Source: Siphonodentalium dalli (lineage: Eukaryota; Mollusca; Scaphopoda; Gadilida; Siphonodentaliidae). Taken from it: a stretch of 64,000 nucleotides of DNA. The notes below the pieces were generated by a model, which saw only the letters and a program-made list of their open reading frames with translations, was not told the origin of the DNA and made no database searches. Positions 1 to 11,874 of the stretch are shown here, one piece after another. Every line of letters starts with the position of its first letter. Positions within the stretch are counted from its first letter, which is position 1. The stretch spans positions 3,251,566 to 3,315,565 of the forward strand of contig CP136069.1 of assembly GCA_032622095.1 (NCBI GenBank), given 5' to 3'. The position numbers and the translations under genes were made by a program.

Positions 1-855
1 AAGGACTAAAAATAATGAATCTTCTGGGAAGGACTAAAAATAATGAATCTCCTGGGAAGGACTAAAAATAATGAATCTCCTGGGAAGGACTAAAAATAAT
101 GAATCTCCTGGGAAGGACTAAAAATAATGAATCTCCTGGGAAGGACTAAAAATAATGAATCTCCTGGGAAGGACTAAAAATAATGAATCTTCTGGGAAGG
201 ACTAAAAATAATGAATCTTCTGGGAAGGACTAAAAATAATGAATCTCCTGGGAAGGACTAAAAATAATGAATCTCCTGGGAAGGACTAAAAATAATGAAT
301 CTTCTGGGAAGGACTAAAAATAATGAATCTTCTGGGAAGGACTAAAAATAATGAATCTCCTGGGAAGGACTAAAAATAATGAATCTTCTGGGAAGGACTA
401 AAAATAATGAATCTCCTGGGAAGGACTAAAAATAATGAATCTTCTGGGAAGGACTAAAAATAATGAATCTCCTGGGAAGGACTAAAAATAATGAATCTCC
501 TGGGAAGGACTAAAAATAATGAATCTTCTGGGAAGGACTAAAAATAATGAATCTCCTGGGAAGGACTAAAAATAATGAATCTTCTGGGAAGGACTAAAAA
601 TAATGAATCTCCTGGGAAGGACTAAAAATAATGAATCTTCTGGGAAGGACTAAAAATAATGAATCTTCTGGGAAGGACTAAAAATAATGAATCTCCTGGG
701 AAGGACTAAAAATAATGAATCTCCTGGGAAGGACTAAAAATAATGAATCTCCTGGGAAGGACTCAAAATAATGAATCTCCTGGGAAGGACTAAAAATAAT
801 GAATCTCCTGAGAAGGACTAAAAATAATGAATCTCATGAGAAGGACTAAAAATAC
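1..855. repeat. 28-bp minisatellite (about 30 copies), ASPM intron 8
   Basis: Unit AAGGACTAAAAATAATGAAT plus CTYCTGGG, 28 bp, running off the left edge. Copies differ mainly at one position (CTTCTGGG or CTCCTGGG); the last two units are degenerate. On the ASPM strand each unit reads ...CATTATTTTTAG|TCCTT, which has the shape of a 3' splice site. The array probably continues toward ASPM exon 9. Confidence 0.95.
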
Positions 856-944
856 TAAATTTTGTTTTAAGATTCTCATAAACGATCTTTGTAAATTAGG
901 CCATGATTGTATTACCTCAATCTCGTAGTCCTTACAAATCGTAC

Positions 945-1075
945 CTTAACTTCAGAGTCCTTGCAGAACAAACAGGGGTTGTGGTCGATCAGCCTCTGTG
1001 ATTTAGCTGTGTCCAGGAAATAAACAAGCAAGATGAATCTCTTAAGTGTGTGTTCGGCAACAGCCTCTGCATAGC
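945..1075 (-). CDS. ASPM: ASPM exon 8: [14 protein letters not shown]...[10 protein letters not shown] block
   Basis: A 131-nt exon. Acceptor tttatcattttag|GCTATGCAGAGG at 1076-1077 joins exon 7 as G|GC to restore Gly. Donor is GTTAAG|gtacga, phase 0. It reads [20 protein letters not shown], then [20 protein letters not shown] and SEVK. This aligns gap-free with vertebrate [44 protein letters not shown]. A second possible acceptor, 9 nt inside (tatgcag|AG), would remove three residues and spoil the alignment. The acceptor itself is the first unit of the 34-bp array at 1070-2130. The next exon is left of the window. Confidence 0.94.
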
Positions 1076-2130
1076 CTAAAATGATAAACAAATTAACTCT
1101 CCACATAGCCTAACATGTTAGACAAATTAACTCTCCACATAGCCTAAAATGATAAACTGATTAAACCCCCGCATAGCCTAAAATGATAAACAAATTAACC
1201 CTCCGCATAGCCTAAAATGATAAACTGATTAAACCCCCGCATAGCCTAAAATGATAAACAAATTAACCCTCCGCATAGCCTAAAATGATAAACTGATTAA
1301 ACCCCCGCATAGCGTAAAATGATAAACTGATTAAACCCCTGCATAGCCTAAAATGATAAACCCCCGCATAGCCTAAAATGATAAACTGATTAAACCCCTG
1401 CATAGCCTAAATTGATAAACTGATTAAACCCCCGCATAGCCTAAAATGATAAACTGATTAAACCCCCGCATAGCGTAAAATGATAAACTGATTAAACCCC
1501 CGCATAGCCTAAAATGATAAACTGATTAAACCCCCGCATAGCCTAAAATGATAAACTGATTAAACCCCTGCATAGCCTAAAATGATAAACTGATTAAACC
1601 CCCGCATAGCCTAAAATGATAAACTGATTAAACCCCTGCATAGCCTAAAATGATAAACTGATTAAACCCCTGCATAGCCTAAAATGATAAACTGATTAAA
1701 CCCCCGCATAGCCTAAAATGATAAACTAATTAAACCCCCGCATAGCCTAAAATGATAAACTGATTAAACCCCCGCATAGCCTAAAATGATAAACTGATTA
1801 AACCCCCGCATAGCCTAAAATGATAAACTGATTAAACCCCCGCATAGCCTAAAATGATAAACTGATTAAACCCCCGCATAGCCTAAAATGATAAACTAAT
1901 TAAACCCCCGCATAGCCTAAAATGATAAACTGATTAAACCCCTGCATAGCCTAAAATGATAAACAAACAAACCCTCCGCATAGCCTAAAATGATAAACAA
2001 ACAAACCCTCCGCATAGCCTAAAATTATAGACAAATTAACCCTCTACAGATCCTAAAATTATAGACAAATTAACTCTCGGCATATCCTAAAATTATAGAC
2101 AAATTAACCTTCCGCATAACCTAAAATATT
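1070..2130. repeat. 34-bp minisatellite (about 31 copies) overlapping the ASPM exon 8 acceptor
   Basis: Unit CATAGCCTAAAATGATAAAC plus TGATTAAACCCCCG, 34 bp, with CAAATTAACCCTCCG variants at both flanks. On the ASPM strand each unit is ...TTTAATCAGTTTATCATTTTAG|GCTATGCGG, that is, the exon 8 3' splice site plus about the first 7-12 exon bases. The unit nearest the exon contains the real acceptor. Older, more diverged units are at the 2000-2130 end. Confidence 0.95.
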
Positions 2131-2139
2131 ATGAACTTC

Positions 2140-2420
2140 TTCGGGTGCGTTAAACTGTTACATTAGTATTCAGGCAGTATGCCAACTGGAGGAATGTAGC
2201 ATTCTGCTACCACGCCAAAAATTTCAAGCAAATCTACAGTAGCACTCCATAGATACCATCATCTGAATTACGCTCAAATGTAAATATTTACTTCTCGATT
2301 CGGGACGCTACTATCAGCGATAAAGTAATCAAATAGATTTTGCCATCGAGAGATTATCGTCCATTTCTATTTGATCACCCTACCAGAGTGTTTCACATCA
2401 CTATTAAAAATTTAGCCCTC
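2140..2420. repeat. Dispersed repeat, related copy at about 39545-39930
   Basis: Shares long stretches with the later copy, for example CACTCCATAGA...CATC.TCTGAA.TACGCTCAA.TGTAAATATTTAC and TATTTGATCAC...GAGTG.TTCACATCACT. About 75-80% similar by eye. No ends or TSD resolved; origin unknown. Confidence 0.6.
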
Positions 2421-2742
2421 CACATAGCCAAATTAACCCTCTGCATAGTCTAAAGTTATAGATATATTAATCATCAGAGTAGCCAATAGACAAATTAACC
2501 CTCCTCATAGCCTAAAATTATAGATATCGGTAAATTAACTCAAAGTCGAACTTGACCTGTATTTTGGGTTAGTAAACCCACATACCAACTTTCATTCCAT
2601 TCAGACTTACAAAATTTATCGTCAGGAAACCAAAAAAAACGTACCCTGGCGGATGGACCAATAACACAATAGTTACCGTTAAAAAAAAAAACAGCGGTAT
2701 AAAAAGATTAGAATCATTGACTGACAAAAAACAATAATTTAC

Positions 2743-2884
2743 CATCTCTGTAAAGATGAGGCACGGTTGGATGCGAGTATTCAGCAGCAATATCTGGGTT
2801 ACTGAGTAATCTGGTTACAATAAACCGTGATATACCAATGACGTCATCGTTACTCTGTATCGGTAGAATCTCACCATATGTTGT
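2743..2884 (-). CDS. ASPM: ASPM exon 7: TTYGEI...LYRDG block
   Basis: A 142-nt exon with acceptor tttttgtttacag|ACAACATATGG and donor AGATG|gtaaat, phase 0 to 1. It encodes [20 protein letters not shown], then [20 protein letters not shown] and VPHLYRD. This is close to vertebrate [21 protein letters not shown]...[21 protein letters not shown] 37-bp, six-unit minisatellite sits about 40 bp upstream of the acceptor in intron 6. Confidence 0.95.
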
Positions 2885-2925
2885 CTGTAAACAAAAATAT
2901 ACGTAATTACTATAATCTGATTTAT

Positions 2926-3147
2926 GGCGCAAAATATGTGTGTGCACAAAGGGTCACTGACCGGCTCAAAATATGTGCGCGCACACAGGGTCACTAACCG
3001 GCGCAAAATATGTGTGCGCACACAGGGTCACTGACTGGCTCAAAATATGTGTGCGCATACAGGGTCACTGACCGGCTCAAAATATGTATGCACACACAGG
3101 GTCACTGACCGGCTCAAAATATGTATGCACACACAGGGTTACTGACA
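2926..3147. repeat. 37-bp minisatellite, six units, ASPM intron 6
   Basis: Unit GGCTCAAAATATGTGTGCGC plus ACACAGGGTCACTGACC, 37 bp, six units, ending degenerate. Each unit contains the alternating purine-pyrimidine tract TGTGTGCGCACACA, which could adopt Z-DNA. It lies about 40 bp upstream (ASPM sense) of the exon 7 acceptor. Confidence 0.9.
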
Positions 3148-3483
3148 GGATAAAAATATTTTATATTTGACCGACACGTTTTCATCTCAATGTCATTTGT
3201 CAAAATGTATTAATTATAAAACCAACAAGTCGCCACAGAAGATTACATTTGAGAGCAGAGAATATATACATTGTAAAATCATTAATAGATTAGGCCAAAA
3301 TATTACACGTTCTAGGTTTTCATACATGCAAATTTTTTTAAATCCTTACTCAAGAAAATATTGATTTTTTTATATTAAAAATAATAAATAACAAAAATTA
3401 TTCTCAAATCCTACCTAAAAAAAAAAAAAATTGGATGAAAATATGCTTTCAAAAAAAAATCTCGCCTTTTATTGCGCACATAC

Positions 3484-3551
3484 CTCCAAACCAACACGCA
3501 GCCACAGAGGGTTATACGATAACAAGAGATCCAATATTTGCTGTTTGATTC
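3484..3551 (-). CDS. ASPM: ASPM exon 6 (68 nt): [15 protein letters not shown]
   Basis: A micro-sized exon found by searching for the expected sequence. Acceptor is atattttttccccag|GAATCAAACAG and donor is TTGGAG|gtatgtg, phase 1 to 0. It reads (G)[19 protein letters not shown] and then GLE. This matches vertebrate [23 protein letters not shown] with the same length. The first G of the Gly codon comes from exon 5, and the exon ends on a whole codon that meets TTYGE of exon 7. Confidence 0.93.
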
Positions 3552-3859
3552 CTGGGGAAAAAATATAAAATGAACTATATAACAAATATCAATCAACGGC
3601 TCCTTGTATAAGGTTTTTGTAAACTATAACATGAGTACAATTAAACAATATACAAAATTAGATAAAAGATATGAAAATGTACAGTAATTGTCAGCCCTAT
3701 AGAAACATGCATGCTGCTGGTACCGGTATGTTGATTACTGCTCCAGCAATGGCATGTTAAGCTTAACATTGTTAGAATTATTTGTGACAACACTCAGATT
3801 CAGCACTCCTCATTAAAATGTTGAATTTCCTTTTCTGATTACCATACATGTAAATGCAT

Positions 3860-4918
3860 TAGTGATGTTCCGATAATCGGAATCGGAATCGGCCATCGGC
3901 CGATAATCGCCCATCGGAAATTAATCGTACCTCGCAGTTGAACATAGGCTTTTACCGATTGTCAAAATAAATAAAAACGTTCTAGTATCTAAGCGCAATG
4001 TGCACGCTTTAATAAACATACGCAATACAACTGTAGTATTGAATGTAAAACGCAGTTGTAACAGCCTAAAAAGAAGCCATTGGCATCATCAAAGCAGTCT
4101 GATATGATGATATATTATAAGAATGGCAATACGCATGCCCGATCGCATCCCGTGTAATATGAAGTTATTGGTTCAATCGCGTTGACACGAAATAGATTCA
4201 AAGAAAGATTTAATTAAAAAGCTGACCTGATTACAGTGAGGCTTCCTCTAGAGCACGTGTCATGTGACGTCACGTGCTATGTCAATAACTTGAAGCACAC
4301 ACTGAATGAATTAATACAGTTGTTATCAGAACTGTCTTCAATAACGATCAACGTTAGTAGGGGCATAATTAGCTTTTTCGTCTGTACAACGTATGCTATG
4401 AAATACGCTTAGCTCCACGTTGAACTTGCGAAACCAAAATTGAGCAGGCGGAACTATAAAAGCTTCTGAGTTGTTAAAAGATAAAAGGTGTGACCAATGT
4501 AAACTTGGGAAATCTCAGACAATATAGTTAATAATCATCGCCATTCCATACATTGTTGCAACTTACAAGTATACAATCAAGACTTTTACTCCGCATGCAA
4601 GTGTTCCACACATGGTCATAACGTTACTCTGAGTCGGCACCTTTGATCTCTTTGTCAAAACAACTACCGGTATACATCAAAGGAAGCACACAACCGACGT
4701 CGGCAGAAATACTGTCACGACAGTGTGTATATATTTCTTTGATGTATTTGGCTTTGAAACTATGCGGGATATGGAGTGCATTGGGTGTATATAAGTCCAT
4801 TATAGGAACAAACGCACAATATATATAAACATCGGAATCGGAATCGGAAATCGGCCGATTGTGCCTCCAGTTATCGGAAATCGGTCCGATAAGCTTTTTC
4901 ATTATCGGAACATCACTA
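3860..4918. mobile_element. hAT-like non-autonomous element with 8-bp TSD
   Basis: Ends are TAGTGATGTTCCGATAATCG and its inverted match CCGATA...ATTATCGGAACATCACTA. The flanks are a perfect 8-bp duplication AAATGCAT (3852-3859 and 4919-4926), the hAT superfamily signature. The 1059-bp interior has subterminal ATCGGAATCGG repeats and no recognisable transposase. It lies in ASPM intron 5, inside an older dispersed repeat whose sister copy at about 29.1-31 kb lacks the insertion. Confidence 0.88.
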
Positions 4919-5159
4919 AAATGCATATCACAACATTGGAACTCACATGGATTTAAGTGTATGCATGGTCGCTATATCTGTACATGTACTGCCATGATAT
5001 TTGAGTTTGATAGGTATACAAAAAAATAATAATATAATAATAGAATTCTGATTAATCCAGCATTGGATATGATACGCAACACCTTTTAGAACCTTCGTTT
5101 ATCAAAGACATTGCACAATTACATATTTTCATAACAGTTGGAGAAAAAAAAAAATCGAT

Positions 5160-6340
5160 TTAAATAAGGCCAAAAAAAATAAAGTTTTGGTTCTCAGGCC
5201 CCGCCGCATTGAATAAAAAGGGCCGCATTAGGCCTTTTTATTGCAATGCCTAATGTTATGACAAAAAAACTTTTTTTTTGGGATGTTATCAACATGTCCA
5301 TAGCAGATGTGTGTTGAATATTAGTGTGCATTGAGCTCTAACATGTAATGTGTTAAAAAGTGACTTGCAGGCTTACAACATGAAGTAGATGACTACAATT
5401 AAGAAAATGATTAGCTGATCCTCATGCTCTTCTTACAATTAGTCATTGTGAACAACTTACACTAATTGTAACTTTTATATACAATTTAAAGGCACAGGAC
5501 TAAATTCAGGATCACATATTAGAATGGGGAGGTATCAGTTTTTAGACAACAAGTGCACCGCTGGGCGGAGGTAACGCCCCCGACTGTGCAATCAGAGAGG
5601 ATTTTGCTTATTTTTGTGCATTCTACCAGGTAACATTTTGACCAAACTTGAGGCCTGGTCAGAACTTTCTTTTCTGAGCACAGAAACTTTCTGGTTAAGC
5701 GCTATAAAAATGCCACATGTTGTTCCATATTAGCTTCAAATTTGGTCTGGTGCCACAAAAATAGAAGGAAAACTGATTTTTTTTTTTTTTTTTTTAAATG
5801 AATTTTTTAAGTCGAAAAAGGGTCATAACTCTCACAAAAATTATCCGATTGAACCGAAATTTTACCTTGACCTGTATTGCGATATTGGTAATACACACAA
5901 AAAAAAACGGGTTTTGCAAATAAACAATCCAAAATCAACTTATCATCGGGAAACCAAAAAAAGTAGCAAAAAGGGGTGTAACTCTGGAAAAAATGGCGGA
6001 CGAAACCACGGCAATGGGGAAATCTTGTCCCCCCGGCTGGTCTATTGGCATACCAAAGATCAACTGAATTAATTTAGCGAAACCAAAGTTATGAGTTGAA
6101 ACGTTCGTATGCCACAGAAAACTGAATTTTCTAAGTCCAAAAAGGGGCGTAACTCTGGAAAAAATGGGAGGACGAAACCGCAGTTAGGGGGAAATCTTGT
6201 CCCCCCGGCTGGTCTATTAGCAAACCAAAGATCAACTGAATTGAGTTAGCGAAACCAAAGTTATGAGTTGAAACGTTCGTACGGACGGCTCCACTATATA
6301 CCCCCAAATCTCCATCGGAGATCGGGGGCATAACAATAAC
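5160..6340. repeat. Dispersed repeat region with about 155-bp internal duplication
   Basis: Contains two consecutive copies (about 5955-6110 and 6117-6275) of a segment with GGGCGTAACTCTGGAAAAAA, TCTTGTCCCCCCGGCTGGTC and AAAGTTATGAGTTGAAACG. Ends with inverted words GGTAACGCCCCCG (5567) and CGGGGGCATAAC (6322). The 'aagtcgaaaaa..ataactc' wording recurs at 49020-49545. A typical invertebrate dispersed repeat; no intact coding seen. Confidence 0.55.
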
Positions 6341-6676
6341 AGTAGTTAATGTCAGGGGCATTATATATTGTCTCGTAATCCCAGTCATACACTGGTGGTA
6401 CAATGTCATTTTTATATAAGACTGAATGAGTTTATATGCATAACAGTTCCCTCTACCTTTCTGGTTATTACTAGACAGAGGAAGGTATCTTTGTCCATGC
6501 TTACTATGCGCAGAAAAAAATAAAAAATAAAAATAAAACCCTCCCTCCCTCATTGATTTGAAGAAAAAAATTGCCCGAGAACCAAAACACTTTTTTTTTT
6601 GGGCCTAAAAAAAAATCTTATTTATTAAATCAAATTTATTTTTTCTATTGATTTAAAAAAAAATCACCAACCCTGG

Positions 6677-6783
6677 CCCTAAGTAATCGACTCCTTAACC
6701 ACAGCAGAATTATGGGTAACTTTTCAGGATTTAGTCGGAAATATGCTGTGGTTAAGGAGTCAACTATTTAGGGCATTACTGTA
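6677..6783. mobile_element. TA-flanked foldback MITE (family M), truncated, ASPM intron 5
   Basis: Family M consensus runs TACAGTAATGCCCTAAATAA...TCGACTCCTTAACC...GTAACTTTTCAGGATTTAGT...CGGAAATATGGCTTGTTGCC and then its inverse to GGGCATTACTGTA. This copy is internally deleted and lacks the extreme left end. Its right end is 8 nt from the exon 5 donor. TA-bounded CAGTAATGCC ends suggest a Tc1/mariner origin. Confidence 0.85.
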
Positions 6784-6791
6784 GCACATAC

Positions 6792-7028
6792 CTAAATCTG
6801 CATGAATCATTTTGTCTTTCCTGACAGCTATCCTCTTTGCGACAACCTCTGCCTCCAGCTTGTGAATGATACGAATCATTGACTCTGACTGGAACAATCT
6901 GCATGCCGATCTCCTCAACCGATTCAGTCTCTGTCTGGCAGCGTATGCACGGAAAGACAGGACTTCCTTTGTCGGCGCCAGATTCTGGGTATTCGCTCGA
7001 CCATCGAGTGCTAATTTATGTGCATCGA
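6792..7028 (-). CDS. ASPM: ASPM exon 5: [22 protein letters not shown] block
   Basis: A 237-nt exon with acceptor gatttatgcag|TCGATG and donor TTTAG|gtatgt, phase 1 to 1. It encodes [20 protein letters not shown], then [35 protein letters not shown] and [13 protein letters not shown]. The vertebrate counterpart is [29 protein letters not shown]...RKDRHLWKDVG. This is a helical, strongly basic segment before the CH region, and identity is high enough for a firm call. A copy of the TA-flanked foldback MITE ends only 8 nt beyond the donor, so the 5' splice site is almost abutted by a mobile element. Confidence 0.95.
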
Positions 7029-7079
7029 CTGCATAAATCAGAAAAACAATCATGTTACAAGTAATTCAAAATAATTATA

Positions 7080-10000
7080 AAGTACTAAACATGATAAAAA
7101 CATTAAATAACTAGAATGCACTCACTGGAGCTGCCTATACTTGCGCCCATCACACATTTGGCATGTTGTGTGGTGTCTTGCCAACAACAGTTTGAACCAC
7201 GGGTGCTGGCCCCTCGTTTGAGAGATCGATAAAAAAAATCTAGATATCAAATCTATATTCATCCATCGCTGAAATAGTTGTGTGTACGGACATAATATCT
7301 CTGTTATCTCAAGTTGATCTACACTAGTTACACTAATGATAGTCTTAGTAATACGTACGAGTTGTTTGACATATTAATATAACACTACAGACATCGTTCA
7401 CATGAAAGGGTGTGAAGACGATTGGTTGCCGACGATGCTATATTATATGCCAATTGGGTTAACTTACTAGTTTGACTAGAATGATATCAAGTGTGTATGC
7501 CGACACAATTAATTAAAAGAAACGGGATCATTGGTTAGTCTTTGATTAACAATGTGTCAACGTGAACATGCCCTTATCGACTGATCTACAGACTTCGGGA
7601 ACATATCAAAATGTCTATTGCGTTGAGAATGAGAAAGCTTGTTTTCCCAGTTAATTAATAAGGCATTTTAATAATCCATGTTTCCACATTCACATTTTCA
7701 GTGCAATTGTTTTTCAATTGAACCACGCGCTCGACTGTTTGACCGGACATGATTTATATGCACCAGGATCTTTCGAAAATGTTTTGAACTTTCCAGAAAT
7801 ATGTTCGCACCTCAGTCACTGCGAAAAAAAAAACGATTCCGCACGCATCTTTTAGACATGATCTCAACTCATTTCCTCGCGTTTGATGTTATATAAAATA
7901 GGCTTATAATGGGCATGTACTGTTGCCGATGTTTGTTTTACATGTAGTATATATATTTATAATAATCAAACACGAAGTTGTTGGCAGATGAAATGGTTTA
8001 GCCTGTCCGTGTAATACGAGTCTCAGCTGTCTGGACATCGACGCAATCATGTCTGTGTTTTGCGCGCCCATGTAGCTTGTGACGCCATGTAGCTTGTGAC
8101 GTCCTGATGTGCGTCGTGATCGGTTTTCAGAAAGAAATAATTCAATATTGTTCATTTATGAACGATTTAATACCAAAATAAAACCAGATAACAATGCAAA
8201 TTAAGTATATATGTGGATTTAAATAACAATTGATGCCACCATTTCATATTAGCGCGTGTTCATTTTTACAGTATGTACATCCGGTATGACGTAACATATT
8301 CACGGAAGGAAGGAAGGATAAACAGACATCCGAGCCGAAAACATTACTTGCGTCCAGCATAGACTGGCGCAAGTAATTATAGATCACAAATACCGGTAGT
8401 TTCAGATGATTAAAACTTTAAAAGCCCATTTAATTTTCGAACCCCCAGATCACATTATATAACATATATGCCATATTACATGTAATTGTATATACCATTT
8501 GAAACAGGAAGCTCCAAAACATTATATTAACTTATCCGGTGCAATAAACTCAGAAAATGTGGTTTTTGTTGAAGTACCGCCATGTTTTCCGTGCTTAAGT
8601 TTCATCTGGACTCTACTGCAAAGTCTATTAATTTCAATGACGGGAATAACTCAATGTCTTAGTTAATAAAATTCTGTGAGCGAAACAGGGGAAATGTTTC
8701 TATGATTTCAGCTATATTCTATTACGGCAGGGCTAGATTTAACTGGATTTGCATCGCGAAACCACGTGTGTTTATTTATTTTCGTAATTAAATTTAGCAA
8801 GTCGCGACTGCGCATGCTCTTCTAATTCGGCATCATCCGTCACCGGACGTGAGCCTCGGGGGCGGTGATGGAATCTGACGAGGTTTGACAAATGACTGGT
8901 ATTACTGCACGCGTCAAAACTCTGAACCTATCGATGTGGTTAGACGAATGTTGACCACAAGTCTTGTCAAACACCCATCGCAAGAGATTACATTTTCTCC
9001 ACTCCCTATAACAAATTAAAGAACAGACGACGTATGACATCTACCGGTATGCTCCCTATATAATATATTTTGGCCAGTCGATGGGAGTTAGCCGCAACAT
9101 TTTGCAACAAAATGGGCACCCAATAGTCAGTTCGTTCCGCAGGGCAACATAATAATGCGGAATTGTGCTATTTTTAGTTAACTGGGAATTCCCAATTAGA
9201 TTCACAAAATGATAACAAATTTACCCGTTAAAAAGAATGAAACAAGTAGTTTAAGCGCCGGAGTTGACAATGAGAAAAAAAAGAAGCAGAAATCTGACAC
9301 AAAAAGAATCGACATTGCGCCACCTCAGCATAAATTTAAAACCGTAACAGTAAAAAAAATGGATTAATAACGACTTAGCCATTTACAGTTTACCATGCTG
9401 ATAAAAATGGATCGAAGTTTTAATCATTTTGGTGCACTAATTAGTACAACACATGATTTTGATTATTATTTGTTGCTTGCTTAATGCCTTAATGAAACTT
9501 CACATTAATTTCATAATTTTCATTGGTTGTTTCCTTCCTTAGTGATTGCTTGGCAATATGACATTGGTACATGGAATACAGTGAGACTGATCTAAGGTTT
9601 TGATCATGCTGTTCATTACAGCAAAAACAAACATGTTACATTATAATTATAAACATGATCAGAGATGGTAAAACATTGATAACAGAACACAATAATACTG
9701 ACGTTATACTGGGGTACAGGGGTTTTGAAAGTGTATAGGTAGCTCAGTTTACATGTATATTAAATTGGTGCCTGTCAGTGACAGGCACGCTCAGGGGAAA
9801 TTTGAGAAATTATTTGCAGGCTTGCCCATGCTCAATGGGCACCTTCTGAGACAGACGTTCCAAATGGTGATGAATTTAATATAGTATTTTATTACATGAT
9901 CCTACCCTTATTCCATTCAATAAATTGTGATATTAAACGTTCGTTTAATAACAGGAAATAGTGCCAGGTGACCTTTGACTTCCGGTTTGTTGTCAGTTAA

Positions 10001-10270
10001 CATTCCGTACGCTACGTCTCAAAATACTATGGCTTCCAATATTTTTCCAACAAACTATCATGAATGAAGAGTTTGAAAAGTTATGTCACTAAATATACAC
10101 CATTAAATACGCCAAAGAGTCTTTATTTATCTGGAACTATTTCTTTATGCGTACAAACAACGAATAGTTACGTGAAACGTCATCGCATGCCTTATAGAAG
10201 CCGATGTTAGTTTCGCGTCCCATTTGTTGATTTAAGTTTATGATTTGTCGATGTTTTGGATCACGTAATA
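7080..10270. other. ASPM intron 4, unannotated stretch
   Basis: About 3.2 kb of AT-rich intron. I see no exon, no array and no clear TIR pair. Small features only: a short hairpin at about 8344-8378 (ATTACTTGCG...CGCAAGTAAT) and a 20-bp near-palindrome at about 9771-9791 (GTGCCTGTCAGTGACAGGCAC). Confidence 0.6.
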
Positions 10271-10276
10271 ATTACA

Positions 10277-10422
10277 ATCTACCACTCGTCTCCAGTTTAT
10301 AGCGGAAATTACAAAACTCGTCCAGTAAATTAGGTCTGGACCTCGCATAAGGCTCGGTCCAGACCTAATTTACTGGACTCGTTTTGTAAATTCCGCTATA
10401 AACTGGGGACTCGTTGTAGATC
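10277..10422. repeat. Foldback element, about 60-bp arms
   Basis: The left arm CTCCAGTTTATAGCGGAAAT...TAAATTAGGTCTGGACC is mirrored by GGTCCAGACCTAATTTACTG...ATTCCGCTATAAACTGGGGA with a 13-bp loop. Fragments recur at 41500-41535 and 51480-52040. Confidence 0.8.
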
Positions 10423-10565
10423 CTCTATTTAATCATATTTTCATAGATTGTTATTAAAACCGTATATCAATCATTCAATGCAATATAAAAACAATAATCG
10501 GCGACTCGAAAATTAAATGGGCCTTTAAATGCCGATACATTTCGTGTGCTGGTGCTGCATTAAAG

Positions 10566-10740
10566 ATGCTGTGCCAGTGCATTCTCTTATATATGCGAGT
10601 CTCCCATAGGGAGCCTCGCATATATAAGAGAATGCACTGGCTTATGATGTCAAGGTAATTATTGTTAGGCAAATGTATTCTCTTTTATATGTGAGGCTTC
10701 CAATGGGAGACTCGCTTAAAAAGAGAATGCATTGGCACAG
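10566..10740. repeat. Two hairpins of family H (CCARTGCATTCTCTTATATA)
   Basis: Family H is a ~67-bp near-perfect hairpin: CCAATGCATTCTCTTATATA, TGCGAG, a short YCGACCATAGGTCG or TCCCATAGGGA tip, then the inverse. Here one good copy (10569-10635) is followed by a diverged copy (10672-10740). It recurs at least ten more times in the window. Confidence 0.85.
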
Positions 10741-11182
10741 GGTTTTCGCAAAATTTCAGGAAGCTTCTGTCATGAAAGTGTTTTAAATAGTTTCATATGA
10801 TTAAAACATTAAATGCCGTAAACTCATTTTCATTTATATAATTACCATGTTGTTTATATCATTCATAGAGCAGTGGTATTTTTCAGTCATCCCTGGCTGA
10901 AAATTCATTCATTTGTTGCAAATACTATAAAAGGAGATGACCCCATAAATGGATTTAGTGTACAGGTCCCCTTTAAGAGTTTATGCATTCTGAAATTAAT
11001 GCTCAGTACATATGGACATGTTGGAAAAACATGCCAAAAAATAGAATTTTTGTTTTCTTACTTTTTTTTAGTCATAATTTCTAAAATCAAAATAAAACGT
11101 CCAATGTGGGCCATTTATTTCAATGTGGCAGTGCCTGAGTAACAATTTGTTAATTTTGGATGGCCTTACCCTTAACTATGTA

Positions 11183-11621
11183 TACACATATTCTCAAAAT
11201 AAACACAAACACAATCATTGCGTTCCTAACACGTTGAAGTTAGTTGTGACCGCGTTTAAAGCGGACCATGTTGAATTTAACTCGTTGCCTTGGGAGTAAA
11301 CGTGGCTGCGTAAATCAGTGCTGAATTAGCCAATTTTATAGTACCAGTATATCTTTAATTATGCTTTATTAATGTTCACATTTGAATAATTTCTTCACTG
11401 TCTTATGTTGTGTTGTGTGTTATCTCGACCGTGTTTTGTTATGTTGACGGTTACACTGACCGCATTATATTGCGTTGATGGTTATCTTGACCGCAATGAA
11501 AATTGGAGTATTAATTAACGTTGCGACCTCGTTGCATTAACACTAGATGGTAATTTTTCAACGCGGTCTCACAGCGGTTCCAGCATGGTTGAGAGGGACA
11601 CTTATTTTGAGAATATGTGTA
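11183..11621. mobile_element. TIR element, TACACATATTCTCAAAATAA ends
   Basis: 20-bp perfect terminal inverted repeats at 11183-11202 and 11602-11621. The interior has repeated CGCGTT/TTGACCGC words. It directly abuts, and shares a TA with, the family M copy that follows. No coding capacity. Confidence 0.75.
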
Positions 11622-11845
11622 CAGTAATGCCCTAAATAATCAACTCCTTAACCACATCAGAATTATTCGTAACTTTTCAGGATTTAGTCGGAAATATGGC
11701 TTTTTGCCATTCATTGGAAAGCCCTCACTGAAAGCTTTTCGATTAATGGCAACAAGCCATACATGTATTTCCGACTAAATCCTGATTTTTTTTTACCCAT
11801 AATTCTGATGTGGTTAAGGAGTCGATTATTTAGGGCATTACTGTA
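11620..11845. mobile_element. Family M foldback MITE, full length, ASPM intron 4
   Basis: Full 226-bp copy with both TACAGTAATGCCCTAAATAA ends and the AAAGCYYTCASTGAAAGCTTTT centre. It ends 29 nt beyond the exon 4 donor. Confidence 0.9.
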
Positions 11846-11874
11846 ACTCTGTATCCATATTACCGTATACTAAC

